A stretch of 64,000 nucleotides of DNA from Micrasema longulum (GCA_022494885.1 JAGVSM010000210.1:124001-188000); one strand, 5' to 3'; positions 10,660 through 20,888 are shown, counted from the stretch's first letter. Notes: generated from the letters alone by a model not told the origin. Made by a program: numbers and translations.

Positions 10660-10960
10660 GTAGATAAATCTATGCAATATCTCGCAGCAGTATCCTGCAA
10701 TGGTCTCTAAATGGCTATCGTTTTAGAGAATTCAGAACGTTCTTAATATGTTCACTCAGGACATTGAACACTCTTGGGGCCAAATAAGAGACATTTCTCT
10801 GTTTTGCATAAGAATTCTTAGAATCGTCGCACGTCGTTGTGAAAATTACAATAATAAATCGTTCAATATAATTCATAGTGAACTCTTATCATCCAGTGCC
10901 TCAAACAGAGGAACATTCTTATCATATCAAAGGTGGGTCCATTTCAGAGCTCCTTTCCTT
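10660..10960 (-). pseudogene. Non-LTR reverse transcriptase, C-terminal relic
   Basis: The minus strand reads SYAKQRNVSYLAPRVFNVLS at about 10743-10810. This is the conserved end of non-LTR ORF2 proteins (RT.YA..N..Y.APR.FN.LP..I), followed by a short run resembling NVLNSLKR. Upstream fragments are frameshifted. No tail hairpin was identified. It is heavily decayed. Confidence 0.6.
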
Positions 10961-11210
10961 TCTTCAAATATTTCCAACCTTTTAAATGAAATTTGTATTT
11001 TCGCTACAGTCCGATTTTTGTTAACATTTGGTATTGATTTATTTTACAAACACATAAAGAAACATGCAGACAACAATGATTAAATAACATAATAAAGATA
11101 AGGTTTAAAGACAGACCAGCTAAGTTTCTAAATAAAAATCATACATTTAAATTCTGGTACATTTTTTAATGTGTGCGTGCGTATACATATATACGAGTAT
11201 ATAATATATA

Positions 11211-11273
11211 CTTTTACATACATATATATTTATATTATATATATATATATATTAATATATATGTATGTAAAAG
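11211..11273. repeat. TA-rich inverted repeat / microsatellite
   Basis: Perfect 20-nt arms CTTTTACATACATATATATT (11211) and its complement ending ATGTATGTAAAAG (11273) flank a (TA)n core. It lies within a GTGTGCGTGC...GTGTGTGTAT purine-pyrimidine alternating tract at 11170-11330. Cruciform-prone. Confidence 0.85.
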
Positions 11274-11399
11274 GGTATGTTTGTGTGTGTATTTATGTGA
11301 GAGCAAGTGTTCAGGTGTGCGTAAGCGTGTGCTTCATTAAAAAACAAGTGGGAGTGTATCGCAGCCAGATAGAATGAATGTTAATTTATTTTTAAATAT

Positions 11400-11780
11400 A
11401 TATCAATAGATGATAAAAAGAATTACGATTTGGACAATAGCGATACAGGTTTTGCATAGTAAGTGTTCCAGACCGGCAGATGGAATAAATATTTATTTCT
11501 TGTCACACAAAAGCGGACATTAAAATTAATTTTGCAGAGTAGGTTCAAAGAGTCTACTTTATTATTTAATAATTTACATAAATAGCATTATTCAGATACA
11601 GTGCGTCTATTTTCAAGGGTAAAATATCCATTTTGTTCAGTAGATTATCCGTAGGTGCAAATCGTTTTATTGTTTTTATAATCTAGGTATTTTAAAATTT
11701 TTCTTTGGCTATTTTCAATCCTTTCCATGTATGTTATGTATTGTGGGCTCCACACAACGGATGCAAACTCCAGGTTACTT
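11400..11780 (-). pseudogene. Non-LTR reverse transcriptase, C-terminal relic
   Basis: The minus strand reads SNLEFASVVWSPQYITYMER, then IENSQRKILKYLDYKNN. This is the classic LEYASVVW.P....IE..Q.K.LR.L segment after the RT domain. After a frameshift it continues LLNNKVDSLNLLCKINFNVR and the RNKYLFHLP region. The order and spacing agree with jockey/CR1-like ORF2 C-termini. Stops and frameshifts make it inactive. No family tail is recognised at its 3' side. Confidence 0.8.
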
Positions 11781-12287
11781 CATACAAAAGTGTAGTATAA
11801 AGTCTTCAATGGTTACCTGTCTTATATTCTAAAATACGTGTAGTATTCAACCAAAAGTTTCTTTTCTAAAAACGCCATATAATACTAAAATATAAATAAA
11901 CATGAAACAATGGCTATTTCAGGCAGTATATGGTGACCTATGTCATAAAACACAATGCCATAGTCAAAATTTCATCGTAACATGCATCGCGCTTGCATGC
12001 AACACCATAATACTATAATAACACCATACAAACGTATTCATAACTCAATCTCACGTCACACCCTAGACTAAATTGTTTTGGTCGAAATTCCATGGTCTTA
12101 AAAATAGCTTATATTTTACTTTACACACTGTGCAACATTCAATATTCTGCCAAATGTTTATGATTTCCACATTTACATAAATTTCAAAGGTTTTCTATTT
12201 GTACGTTCAGTCAAAGCGGGCGAACAGATGTCGCCTATAAAGAAGAGTAAAATAATGTGAAAGGACGCCTGCTTTGACTAGATATGG
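11781..12287. other. Unassigned AT-rich DNA
   Basis: No coding or repeat signal was read in this stretch. The piece ACAAAAGTGTAGTATAAAGT near 11784 may belong to the adjacent RT relic. Confidence 0.35.
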
Positions 12288-12480
12288 CAACTTCCGTGGC
12301 GCAGTTGGTCAGACAGCTAGCTACCTGTAAAACTGGCGTTGCGGGTTTGATTCCCGCAAGGTGCACAAAAGAAAAGCTATAAATATTTTTTTCGCAACTG
12401 GTCTGAGTGTTGCAATGTATTTTTCATAATTTTCTCCCATATCCCATACTCCCACCTGCTGACAAGCGTCTAAAAAAGTG
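12288..12480 (+). mobile_element. tRNA-derived SINE (family E)
   Basis: A 77-nt tRNA-like head (12288-12364) has an A box within GTGGCGCAGTTGGTCAGA, a perfect T arm (TTGCGGG / CCCGCAA around TTTGATT) and acceptor ends GCAACTT and AAGGTGC with one mismatch. The anticodon arm does not fold well, and the head runs straight into an unrelated tail (GAAAAGCTATAAATATTT...). It is therefore a SINE or tRNA pseudogene rather than a tRNA gene. No second copy was seen in the window. Confidence 0.65.
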
Positions 12481-12518
12481 GCTAAGTGGGTTATTCTTTT
12501 TTTGAAATAAAAATATAT

Positions 12519-12692
12519 ACATATTATGTATCTTTTTTGGGTGATACCGTGTATGTTGGATTTGATCCGACGTTTCGGCTACCATTGCAGGAGCCATCTT
12601 CAGGGAAAACTGTGAAGATGGCTCCTGCAATGGTAGCCGAAACGTCGGATCAAATCCAACGTACACGGTATCACCCAAAAAGATACATAATA
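12519..12692. mobile_element. Long near-perfect inverted repeat of Penelope-like terminal sequence
   Basis: Arms 12526-12602 and 12613-12688 are reverse complements over about 76 bp with two or three differences, around a 10-nt spacer. Each arm carries, in opposite directions, TGAAGATGGCTCCTGCAATG then GTAGCCGAAACGTC. In the left arm (minus strand) this reads CTGAAGA, a GGCT/AGCC stem, then GAAAC, which matches the conserved CUGANGA-stem II-GAAA pattern of the hammerhead-ribozyme motifs described from Penelope-like terminal repeats. The right arm has CTGTGAAGA instead. An ACGT/ACGT pair could form stem III. A stem I is not evident, so activity is doubtful. Confidence 0.65.
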
Positions 12693-12893
12693 TTGATAAC
12701 AGTCACCGTGAAAACCTTCGCACCTATTTAAAATATATACATGTGTAAATCATAAGCATTAGACAGAATGTAACAGGTTATAAGTTTTTATTTAATTAAC
12801 TTATTCACTATCTCCAAATTATTGTAAACAACAATTCGATTAAACCCTTTAGACTCAAGAGAGTTTCAACAAGACTGAGAGAAATTTACAGAT

Positions 12894-13162
12894 TTGTTGC
12901 AACAGAGAGGCAAAACATTTTTGAGAAGGGAATATGGGAGTCTAGGCATTTACAGGGCTTATGACCAGTCATTGGCTGGTTTAAGTGGCCACTTTACACA
13001 CTGTGTAACATTCCCCATTTTGCCTATGTTCGAACATATACATTTCCTCAATTCTTCCATCTGTTGACTTTTGTGAAGTAAAAGAGCTGAAACCTTTATC
13101 ATGCGGGTGAGATTAATCCGGCTAAACCAATTCACCTACTAGGCAACGCCTGAAAACAATTT
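12894..13162 (-). repeat. Family C repeat, first half of an inverted pair
   Basis: It runs from TTGCAACAGAGAGGCAAAAC through GGCATTTACAGGGCTTATGA, TGGCTGGTTTAAGTGGCC, ACACACTGTGTAACATT and AAGAGCTGAAACCTTTAT to GGCAACGCCTGAAAACAATT. It abuts the next copy head to head. Arms 12893-12995 and 13166-13269 are about 103-nt inverted repeats. Confidence 0.85.
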
Positions 13163-13355
13163 GGCAAAGTGGTCACTTAAACCAGCCAATGACAGATCAT
13201 AAGCCCTGTAAATGCCTAGACTCCCATGTTCCCTTCTCGAAAATGTTTTCCCTCTCTGTTGCAACAAATTTAAATATGAACAACTCCCTAGGGAGAAAAT
13301 CCAGCCAGTCTGCAAGCATTTGGACATACTCAAAACATTGTAGAAATTTACAGCA
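13163..13355 (+). repeat. Family C repeat, second half of an inverted pair
   Basis: It begins within the family at AAAGTGGTCACTTAAACCAG, runs through TGTAAATGCCTAGACTCC and TTGCAACAAATTTAAATATG, then the palindromic CTCCCTAGGGAG block, and ends GGACATACTCAAAACATTGT. In this orientation the TTGCAAC block is joined to the CCCTAGGG block. In other copies (28276, 38544) the opposite junction is present. Confidence 0.85.
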
Positions 13356-13493
13356 AAATGGAGAAAGAGATTAAAAAACAGTGTTAATAAACAAATTCTT
13401 ATTTGCAAGTGCCTAAGTGTGGATGCATAAGCTCATTTATTAATTCTGATAATCAAATATATTTCACTTTTGTTGGTTAAATGAATTGAGTTA

Positions 13494-13559
13494 TGATCCC
13501 GCGGCTAGGTCACGGACTCACGGATCAAACGTCTGGGGTTCGCATCCCGCTCTAGTACA
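13494..13559 (+). mobile_element. tRNA-like SINE head (family F)
   Basis: GATCCCGCGGCTAGGTCACG, then GACTCACGGATCAAACGTC and a B box GGGGTTCGCATCCC. The same head, GTCCCGTGGCTAGTG...GACTCACGGATCAG, occurs at 42799. Bodies downstream differ, so either the tails are not homologous or one is a chimera. Confidence 0.5.
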
Positions 13560-13689
13560 ACTTTATTCCCATTTTCTACTTTAAAAATGCCCCAAAAATC
13601 GTTTTTTGGAGTAAATAATTTAAACGCTATGTTCCTGTACAGAAAATATTTTTGAAAATGCTAATAAAACCCTCATTGAGTTTTGCTGG

Positions 13690-13935
13690 GTTATTGTGCC
13701 GCGTGCCGTTTGCGTTTTTTATGATGTTTCTGACCGGGTTTCAGTGTCCATCATCAAGGTTGATATACTGAGCTGTATAAACGAAACGGAAAGTCTGTTG
13801 ATGTCTGTCAATAATTTGCCTTTGAACGAGTTTGAGTGGCTTTCTGCCCGGTTCACACTCTAATTTGTAAGAATTGTATTTGTTGAGTACACGACTTAAA
13901 GAAGATGACATCTCGCTGACAATAGTAACTGACAT
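13690..13935 (-). mobile_element. Possible Penelope-like element end with an unrecognised 64-codon frame
   Basis: The minus frame (13935 to 13741) reads SLSRVLNKYNSYKLE, then PGRKPLKLVQRQIIDRH and a stop after INLDDGH. I do not recognise the protein. At the stop, minus-strand TTGATGATGGACACTGAAAC, then CCGGTCAGAAACATC, has the TGATGA-T-stem-GAAAC layout seen at the other Penelope-like loci. The link between frame and motif is inference. Confidence 0.35.
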
Positions 13936-14640
13936 CTACAAAAACACAACACGAGAAGATCACAACACTCCTAGGTACAAAGAGCCGATACAAGAAAAGG
14001 TTAATATTAACAATGGACTTCTTCTTCTAGTGCCTTGCCGGGTCCCCCCGACGTTGGCGATCACTACAGCGAAAGCATATGTATCTGTCCTGTGCTAATT
14101 TAACGTTTCGCATCCAGGACGACTGCTTATTGATGTACTCGCCGTAGTGATTCCTGAGTAAAGTGAAAAGAGTGGTTTCCCGTTGCCTTCTCTGGTGGAT
14201 TTTCTGTCGGGGTTACTTTCCCTTAGCTGGTTGGTTTTGAGGCTCCAAAAACTCGCCTTTCATCCTTTCGTTATCTGCTGTGATCACACCGTTATGAGTG
14301 TGATCCCATTGCCCAGGGTTCGCGACGTGGACGCTAACGAGTTGGACTGGTTAGTAGTGATGCCGGTGGAATGCAACTAGGCGTTTGCAGCATTTTATAG
14401 AATCAAATCCTCCAGCAAGATGTGACTCACTGCGACCCTACTGACAGTTCGAACCCCAACAATGGACTAAAAAAATGTGACAAAACAATGGACTAAAAAC
14501 GTGAAATATCAAAACAGCGACAGCACAAAAATTTAAAAGTGAACTAAAAATATGATGAAAACCAACAAAATTACCTGATGATGTATATTATAAGCCGTAA
14601 GGTTTCTTATGGAATAAAAAATAAATAAAAATCGGTAATT
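13936..14640. other. Unidentified, less AT-rich repeat-like block with an A-rich 3' tail
   Basis: The sequence from GGACTTCTTCTTCTAGTGCC through TCGCCGTAGTGATTCCTGAG to GCCGGTGGAATGCAACTAGG is clearly richer in G+C than its flanks and reads like a transposon relic, but no motif was recognised. It is followed at 14592 by AAGCCGTAAGGTTTCTTATG, GAATAAA and A-rich sequence, resembling a retroelement 3' end with a small CC-GTAA-GG hairpin. Confidence 0.4.
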
Positions 14641-15402
14641 CCCCAAGTTTTAATGCGACACAAAATATAATAAATGTATCTGATTAAATATTATATTGAA
14701 CATTCAATGTTATTTGACGTAAACTTAACGCAATCAAAAATAATACATTTATAACTGTAACAGTCGTAACAGTTGGTGCAAAATTGGACAACTTTAAATT
14801 AAAATCATTCATAGCACAACATGTGAGTTCACTTCGACAATATTAGTTTAAGGAGTCTGAACAGCTTTTATCTCCATCTGTTGGCAGTTGACTCCAAATT
14901 AACTAACCCTCGCTAAAATGAACAAAATCTTCGTTTTCATGAAAAAGAACCTAATGAAATTTTGTATACGAAGAATTTTTAGTAATATCCACCGGTTTCG
15001 GAGCAACCGATCCATCAATTAATTGTTGCGCGTTATTGTCGACAACCCCAATTATACTTTGCATTAGTTTTTAAATTTCTTATACCTTAGATAGCGCCAA
15101 CATTGACTTTTTCCCGTTCCAATATACAGGACCAACCTGCAAATGGTTACGTCTGTTGGAAGGGCTACCTCTATGTTAACAATATTACTTTGGAGGTTAA
15201 TATTTTCCATATCCCTGGGGAAATTTTCGGTTATTGTATTTTACTATGTGTTATGAATGAACGTGTGCATGAATTAAGATGTAATCATTTGTTATGTACG
15301 TATATTATACATCAAAAAATTAATTGACCCTTAAAATTGTGTTTCATACTTTTTATAATAACTTATACTGTTTTGCAATGATGAAATAACTTTTCAAGAA
15401 GT
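14641..15402. other. Unassigned
   Basis: No gene or repeat recognised. The frame at 15103-15327 (74 codons) shows no motif. Confidence 0.35.
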
Positions 15403-15519
15403 AAATCCATGGCCGAGCGGATAATGAATACAGTTCCGTAAAATAAAACCAGAATCTCGAACTAGTGTTTTTGACTCAATGGCTAGTCTTAGGTAAAATC
15501 CTGAAAAAAATCGAGGTGT
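15403..15519 (+). mobile_element. Upstream module D of composite SINEs, isolated copy
   Basis: CATGGCCGAGCGGATAATGA, ACAGTTCCGTAAAATAAAAC, TAGTGTTTTTGACTCAATGG and GGTAAAATCCTGAAAAAAAT match the sequence that precedes the tRNA-like head of SINE A at 33981, 54145 and 62765. GGCCGAGCGG looks like the A box of a tRNA-Leu/Ser-type head, so D may itself be an old SINE. Confidence 0.5.
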
Positions 15520-15904
15520 ATTTATGTTTGCTTTAATAATATAAGATTGATTGTTAAAAGATTGAATACTCGCTGTAAACACAAAAAATTTAATTAACTT
15601 AATTTGGCAACAAAAAAACTAAGCCAGAAAATTAAATGACCTTACTGAATTTCAGTTTTATATTCATTAATCGTCCATTACTTGCTAGAAAATTCGGCGC
15701 TTCGGGATTCATGTTTTCGGTCCTGCAGGCCTCGATTAATAGGCTCTTTGGCCAGCTCAGTTGATCAACCTCGGTTACTTAGGATCTTTGGCACTTAGAA
15801 ATATCGCTTCTTTATGCTCTCACATCGTATATATATATTTTATATATATACATTTAATAATTACCTTTTAACAGTCAGTATAAAGTCCTAAGCAGGAAAG
15901 TTCT

Positions 15905-16240
15905 TTTTTTTTCATTTGAAGGCCTTCCATATTAATAATGGTTTGCGGGAGATTATCGAACAACCTTAAACCAATGCATATTAATGTTCGTTCTCCGAAA
16001 TAATTTGTAATTTGGGGAACGATCGGGGAGGTCTTGGTTTTTAATCTAATGTGAGTGTGGGAAACTCTTTTTTTTAATATTTCGGATCAACAAATCGATC
16101 TACCAATTTGTAGTCACACAGTTGTTTTACCGGAAGGATATGACAGAAAATAAAATATATACCTTGTTTCCCCTCACGGATTATGTTATTCAGTACAATA
16201 TTTTTTTGAAAGGCTAACCTGAATATCACAAATTCTACGG
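15905..16240 (-). pseudogene. Non-LTR reverse transcriptase, C-terminal relic
   Basis: The minus strand reads SPIVPQITNYFGERTLICIG, then LRLFDNLPQTIINMEGLQ. This fits the end of non-LTR ORF2 proteins (...F..G..LYN.LP..I......FK). The upstream part (GIYFIFCHILPVKQLCDYKL) is less clear and frameshifted. Tail and family are unknown. Confidence 0.6.
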
Positions 16241-16889
16241 TTTAATCTATTTAATGAGTGAGCCACATTTTTTTAATTTTTTTATTTTTATTTATTAATA
16301 ACAAATTAAAATACAATATTACAACTAAATACAATTTTTTACATTAATCAAATACATATATTGACATAAACGTTTCCCATTACGTAAAATAAATAAACAA
16401 TTCTTGTGTACATAATGGGGAGTGACGTCTAACAATAGATTATTTTATTTTAATCAATAATATTTTTAGAATAACATAAATAAATTACAAAAAAGACAAT
16501 AACGATGTTTTCAATCAGTGTTAAATAAAGAAGAATTATGGATTTAATTTTTTACTTTTTTCTCAAATATATTGTATTCCTGACTGTACTTTTTATTATC
16601 TTTGTTCATTTCATTTAAGAAAAATATTCCTCTGTAAGTATAATGATGTTGTGCAGGAGTTGCGCACATATGTACATATTATATATCTTAACGTTTGGAA
16701 AGATATTAATGCTTAAAATTTGCTAATGCTTAGCCAGTACCTTAATCTGTCGTAGATATCAACAATATAAACGTCCTAACTATGTTTAGAATCAATAATT
16801 AATTCTCAATATTTATGATTAGTTAGAACGTGTCCGCCTTTCCGGGAATCGAATTTTAAAACCTACCATTAAATAAATACTTCACTTCA
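16241..16889. other. AT-rich block, probably 3' untranslated retroelement remnants
   Basis: Long A/T runs (TTTTTATTTATTAATAACAA, AATACAATATTACAAC), similar in texture to the retroelement tails elsewhere. No defined family boundary or coding signal was seen. Confidence 0.3.
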
Positions 16890-16950
16890 ATTTTGTCAAG
16901 AATCGAACTCGCATGGACGAGGCCTCAAGCATGGCAAGCAAACGAGCTTA
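16890..16950 (-). mobile_element. SINE family A head, decayed
   Basis: TCAAGAATCGAACTCGCATG, then GAGGCCTCAAGCATGGCAAG and CAAACGAGCTT is a degenerate reverse complement of the family A tRNA-like head (B box GGTTCGATT). The body is not recognisable. Confidence 0.5.
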
Positions 16951-17970
16951 TTATTATACTTTACTAGGAAGCGGAGTTATTTACACTCAAAATCTTTTTT
17001 TTATAATTTTGCCCGCGAGTCGCCCTCCCATCAAGTTAAAAACATTTGTCAAAGGGCATACATTACGGTAGTATTTATCCTCCCGGCCAAGGAATAACTT
17101 TACACAGGAACACAAAGCTAACCGAAATTGTATTTTTATATCACGCCGTTTTTAATTTTATAATGGGCAGAATATTTGAAGAACTTCCTGTACGTTGTAT
17201 CAAACGTGTATCTGCGTAATAAAGTTACAAAATTACACGTGTGACGCGAGGACCCAACCTTGAAAGTAAGGCCCATACTATATGGATTATAAAACTGAAC
17301 AAAACGGCGTTGGTCAGAAGAAAAAAAATACGCCTCTACGCCTGTATCCGCTTTAGTTAATTCTTCTTCTATTAAAATTTAATATCAATTAGGTACATCA
17401 AAATTTATATTATAATTATTGTTACACGATTTTTTTTATTATCTTCTGTAGGAATTTTACTTTTTAATGTAGAAAGCTCCTTTACCAGTTGGATATGACT
17501 AAAAAAATGACGTTATGCTTGGTCGTAAAGAAAGAAAAAAATCGTTATCCCATAAAAAAGGGCTTGGACTAAACTATTGCTTTTTTTAAACCTTTGATGT
17601 ACTGTGTGAAAAACTCCCTCGAGTCAGTAACCTGAAGTTAGGAAATGATCGCCTGATAATCGTTCTCTTTTCATCTTATTAAAATTATACACGTGTTTTG
17701 CTTAGTAATCTAATTAGATTATATCCCTTTCTCTTAAATGAATGTTTTATATATTTGTCTCAGGGTACTTGATATTTCGCCATTTTTAGAGGTTCTAATG
17801 GACAATTTTTTTAACTATCTAATATACCTAAATATGTGATATTTTTTTTGTGTGTTAAGGTTTATTTGAAAATTACAAGTGTAATAATTACATTTCGTAG
17901 TAATATTCAAAGTTGTTGTAGAGATATCAATTAATTAAGCGGAATTTGCAACGCCGGTTATATCACAAGA
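16951..17970. other. Unassigned AT-rich DNA
   Basis: Nothing recognised on either strand. Confidence 0.35.
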
Positions 17971-18050
17971 ACAGGCGGCTGCAGGCGGGTGCAAGTGGGT
18001 GCAGGCGGGTGCACGCGGGTGCAAGTGGGTGCAAGTGGGTGCAGGCGGGT
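17971..18050. repeat. GC-rich 10-bp minisatellite
   Basis: Eight exact-register 10-bp units (GCAGGCGGGT, GCAAGTGGGT, GCACGCGGGT variants) start at 17971, the first (ACAGGCGGCT) being degenerate. The array is G-rich on the plus strand with a GGGTGCA periodicity and stands out sharply in AT-rich surroundings. It could form G-rich secondary structure and is likely length-polymorphic. Confidence 0.95.
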
Positions 18051-18944
18051 TAGCGATTATTATAGGCATAATTTAACCGAAAATTAATGAAAAACATTAA
18101 ATTTTTAGTTGTATTTCTTTTCAAAAACAATAAAATTATAGTTTTACTTGGATTTTTCTTTTAAATTATTTATTTATTGTCTTCAAATCATTAGAACAAA
18201 TTATGGTGAAATAATTTATGTAAACGTGAGTCTTGATATGCGTAAGTTCAGTCTAAATTTAAAGAAGCGTAAACTGGAGGTCACCAAGTTATTATATTTA
18301 ATTTAATAAAAGTTTTTAGTATAATTTTTTACAAGAAGTATCTTGGAAAATGATTGTTTTTGATATAATTTTTATTGGTTTATTTTTTAATTGCACAATT
18401 TTCAAAACGACATATTTTAAAATCGCTAAATGGTTTTATTTCTTTAATGCTTGGCCGTAGTGGCGAACGTTTTGCGCCTTGTCATGTCCGCGCTGTATCT
18501 ATAGACACTTATTACATATTTTTGAGTTCACCGCGCCAAAAACCGCTCGTTACTATGGCCAAGAACTTACTTTTTTTCAGACAACCTTAAATGTTCGAAT
18601 TTCTACCGTGTCAAAAATATTTTTTTCAATACACAATTTCGACTTCTTCTTGAACAAAACTTAAAATATTTGCTGTTTGTACCTTTAATACTCACACCAG
18701 GGGCATATTTCGATTACGTCGAAATCTTTGTATTCTGCCTAATGTGGCCAAAACTCCACTAAAAGGTTTCATCTACTAGATTACTGTTTTAGAATTCTCT
18801 TTAGAGTTCTGACCAATTTCTTGTTTAGTTTTCTGATCCACATAAAACAAGCTTTAACTCTTTCATCCCGGATGTTTATTTAGGTGTAAAAAAAAATTAA
18901 GATTTTTATACTCCCGTAACCCCGAAACTTAAAAGCGACAAGTA
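18051..18944. other. Unassigned AT-rich DNA
   Basis: Two overlapping frames at 18375-18664 are low-information and unlike known families. Nothing else seen. Confidence 0.35.
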
Positions 18945-19075
18945 TTTTTTTATTACTGGTATCCCTAAACGCTTCTTATTTTTTCTGCCTTTGTTGGTAG
19001 TCGGCATTAGACAGAAAATTTAGTTTTTTTTTATTTTGACAGCTGGATTTTGGTTGATTTGTTTATTTCACTGCA
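18945..19075. repeat. Dispersed repeat O, copy 1
   Basis: TTACTGGTATCCCTAAACGC, TTTTTTCTGCCTTTGTTGG and AGACAGAAAATTTAGTTTTT match TTACTGGTATCCCTAAGTAC ... TTTTTTCTGTTTATCTTTGTAG ... ACAGAAAGTCTATTTCTG at 52640-52735. The family is unknown. Confidence 0.5.
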
Positions 19076-19467
19076 AATTCCCGCTTTCCTTCTTAATGAT
19101 ATTAAAGGCAAGTTTCAAAGAATATGTCACTAAAATTAACATCTATTGGTTTAATGAATATTTTGTGGAACAAAATGTCTCGTGAATTTTGTCGATTTAT
19201 TATCAGCTTGAGACAAAGTGTTCATTATCTAAAGTTTAAAATATCAAAAAGAATAGAGAAATAAAATATGTTAAAATAATTATTTTCATGAATAAAAAAC
19301 ATTTTGACTATTTGTATTTATCATACCTTGTGATCAAACATTATGCAAAAAAATGCACTCTAGTGTTAGCTACTATCAGCAAGTGAAACAGGTCCTACCA
19401 GCGTGTTGGTTTTAAATTGTTGTGCAACTATTACTATGATGAATATGTATGGTGGGATTTACCTAGT

Positions 19468-19535
19468 ATAAGTGTCCTGACAAAGAGACGTATATATCTA
19501 GAAACAGGTAGACATAGAAAAGTCAGTATGTGGTT
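19468..19535 (+). mobile_element. Penelope-like terminal motif (family P), copy 1
   Basis: GTCCTGACAAAGAGACGTAT, then AGAAACAGGTAGACATAG and GTCAGTATGTGG, pairs with 28178-28245. Together the copies suggest an ancestral CTGA.(A/G)A-A-GAGACG-loop-CGTCTC-GAAAC layout, i.e. the hammerhead-like core of Penelope-like elements. Both copies are damaged. Inferred. Confidence 0.4.
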
Positions 19536-19551
19536 AAAAATGTTTTCTTAT

Positions 19552-19850
19552 ACGCGGTAAAAATTAGTGCATTGCATTATATGGCGAAGTTTCATGAAAA
19601 TGTATGAAAAAATAATTAAAATAACTTTAATAAAAACAAACTACTTTAAACGACGTCACAAATTATTCCGAATTGACCGATGAAGAGAACTTGTGACGTC
19701 ACACGCGGAGTATTTCCAAAATACCAAAACATTAATAAAAAATAGAGCATTGATAATACGATACGTAAATATATATTTTTTAATTAGCTAAGTTTGATAG
19801 TCTATGAACAAATAAAAAACCTCTGATATTTCTCATTATTTACTAACATT
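19552..19850. repeat. Dispersed repeat I, copy 1
   Basis: GCGGTAAAAATTAGTGCATT, AGTTTCATGAAAATGTATG, CTACTTTAAACGACGTCAC, CACGCGGAGTATTTCCAAAA, GATAATACGATACGT and TTTGATAGTCTATGAACAAA recur in the same order at 51298-51660. The copy at 51298 is about 65 bp longer, with an extra segment after GACGTCAC. No terminal repeats or coding were seen. It is probably a non-autonomous element. Confidence 0.75.
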
Positions 19851-20210
19851 TGAGAAAATATTTTTTATATTTACAGGAATTAATTCAGGTTTTAAAGGGT
19901 TAATCTCGTTTCTTTTGTACTATTGTCTACCGACCTTTTACAGCGAGAAAGTAATATTATTTATTATATTTTTGTAAGCTTATCACCGTACATATGTATT
20001 TGTGACATGCGACAGCTTGAATTCCCTTATGTGTGCATATGTACAAATGTTCATATATATATATGTATCTTTATTATGTGCTCAGTGCTCGAATCAAGTA
20101 AGCTTATTTACTTGTGAAGGTACAAAGAGGATACCTGAGAAAATATTCTAGAAAAGCAAAAATCCAAATAATGAAATCGTATGGCAAAGGTACAGCCAAA
20201 CCATGGCTTA
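19851..20210. other. Unassigned
   Basis: AT-rich with a CATATATATATATG tract. The frame 19923-20117 is not considered coding. Confidence 0.35.
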
Positions 20211-20315
20211 ACATCATCACCATTCCCTTACTCTCATCTAATGATGCATAGGGCTCTGAGTTGGTACACCAATTTCAGCGTGTCTCAATGATTGTTTTGT
20301 GTGACAATGACATAT
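20211..20315 (-). mobile_element. SINE family A, 3' fragment
   Basis: CATCATCACCATTCCCTTAC, AATGATGCATAGGGCTCTGA and GTTGGTACACCAATTTCAGC match the reverse complement of the family A tail (ATTGGTGTACC...GCCCTATGCACC...GGGAATGATGATG). Diverged, with no head present. Confidence 0.7.
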
Positions 20316-20567
20316 TTCAGAAAAAGAAAAAAATATATTGTTCGATGTTTTAAAGTTAAAACAACTCTTTAAAATATATATACTAATGGGATTAACGTGA
20401 ATTTTTTTATTTAAAGAACGCGAGCTCTTCAATACTGGCAAATCTTTAGATTTTTAGGTTGGTAGTACTTTCATTAGTATATGTGTCAAATTTCATGTTA
20501 ATATCAGCATTTGACTAAGCACGTGTTTTGTGAACAACGAAAAGTTAATTAAGCGATTTTCACAGTG

Positions 20568-20888
20568 TCTGATTTTGTTGAGCAAAGAAGTTGCATCAAA
20601 TTTTGTTGGCGGAATGAAATGACAGAAACGTTGAAACTGTTGCAGAAGACCTTTGGTGACCACAAAAAAATTACAAGTGGTATAGTATAAACAATTAAAA
20701 AGACCTTTGGTGACCACAAAAAAAATACAAATGGTATAGTATAAACAATTAAAAAGAGGCAAAAAAAGCATTGAAGACAAAAATTGCATTGCATCAACAT
20801 CAACTGATGAACAACACGTCAAGGAAATCTATGATTTGATACTAAAAATCGGGTATTGACAATAAAAGACCTTGCTGATAATGTTTAT
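20568..20888 (+). pseudogene. mariner-type transposase, N-terminal relic
   Basis: The plus frame reads SDFVEQRSCIKFCWRNEMTE, then TLKLLQKTFGDHKK, the first helix-turn-helix of mariner/SETMAR-like transposases (EQR..IKFC.RN......LK.LQK.FGD). It is followed by an in-frame 54-bp tandem duplication, stops (TAA after GIV), frameshifts, and then a legible linker end NRVLTIKDLADNV matching the second helix-turn-helix (R.LTIR.LAD.V). The DDE catalytic domain is absent. Terminal inverted repeats were not found. Dead copy. Confidence 0.8.
20647..20754. repeat. 54-bp tandem duplication inside the mariner relic
   Basis: AGACCTTTGGTGACCACAAA ... GGTATAGTATAAACAATTAA occurs twice, at 20647 and 20701, with only two or three differences. 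The period is a multiple of three. Near identity implies the duplication is recent relative to the decay of the transposase. Confidence 0.95.

Noticed and set aside
12288..12364. Second tRNA gene
   Set aside because: Anticodon arm does not fold, the acceptor has a mismatch and a SINE body follows. Called a SINE head.
17971..18050. Possible CRISPR-like array
   Set aside because: 10-bp contiguous units without spacers in a eukaryotic sequence: a minisatellite.
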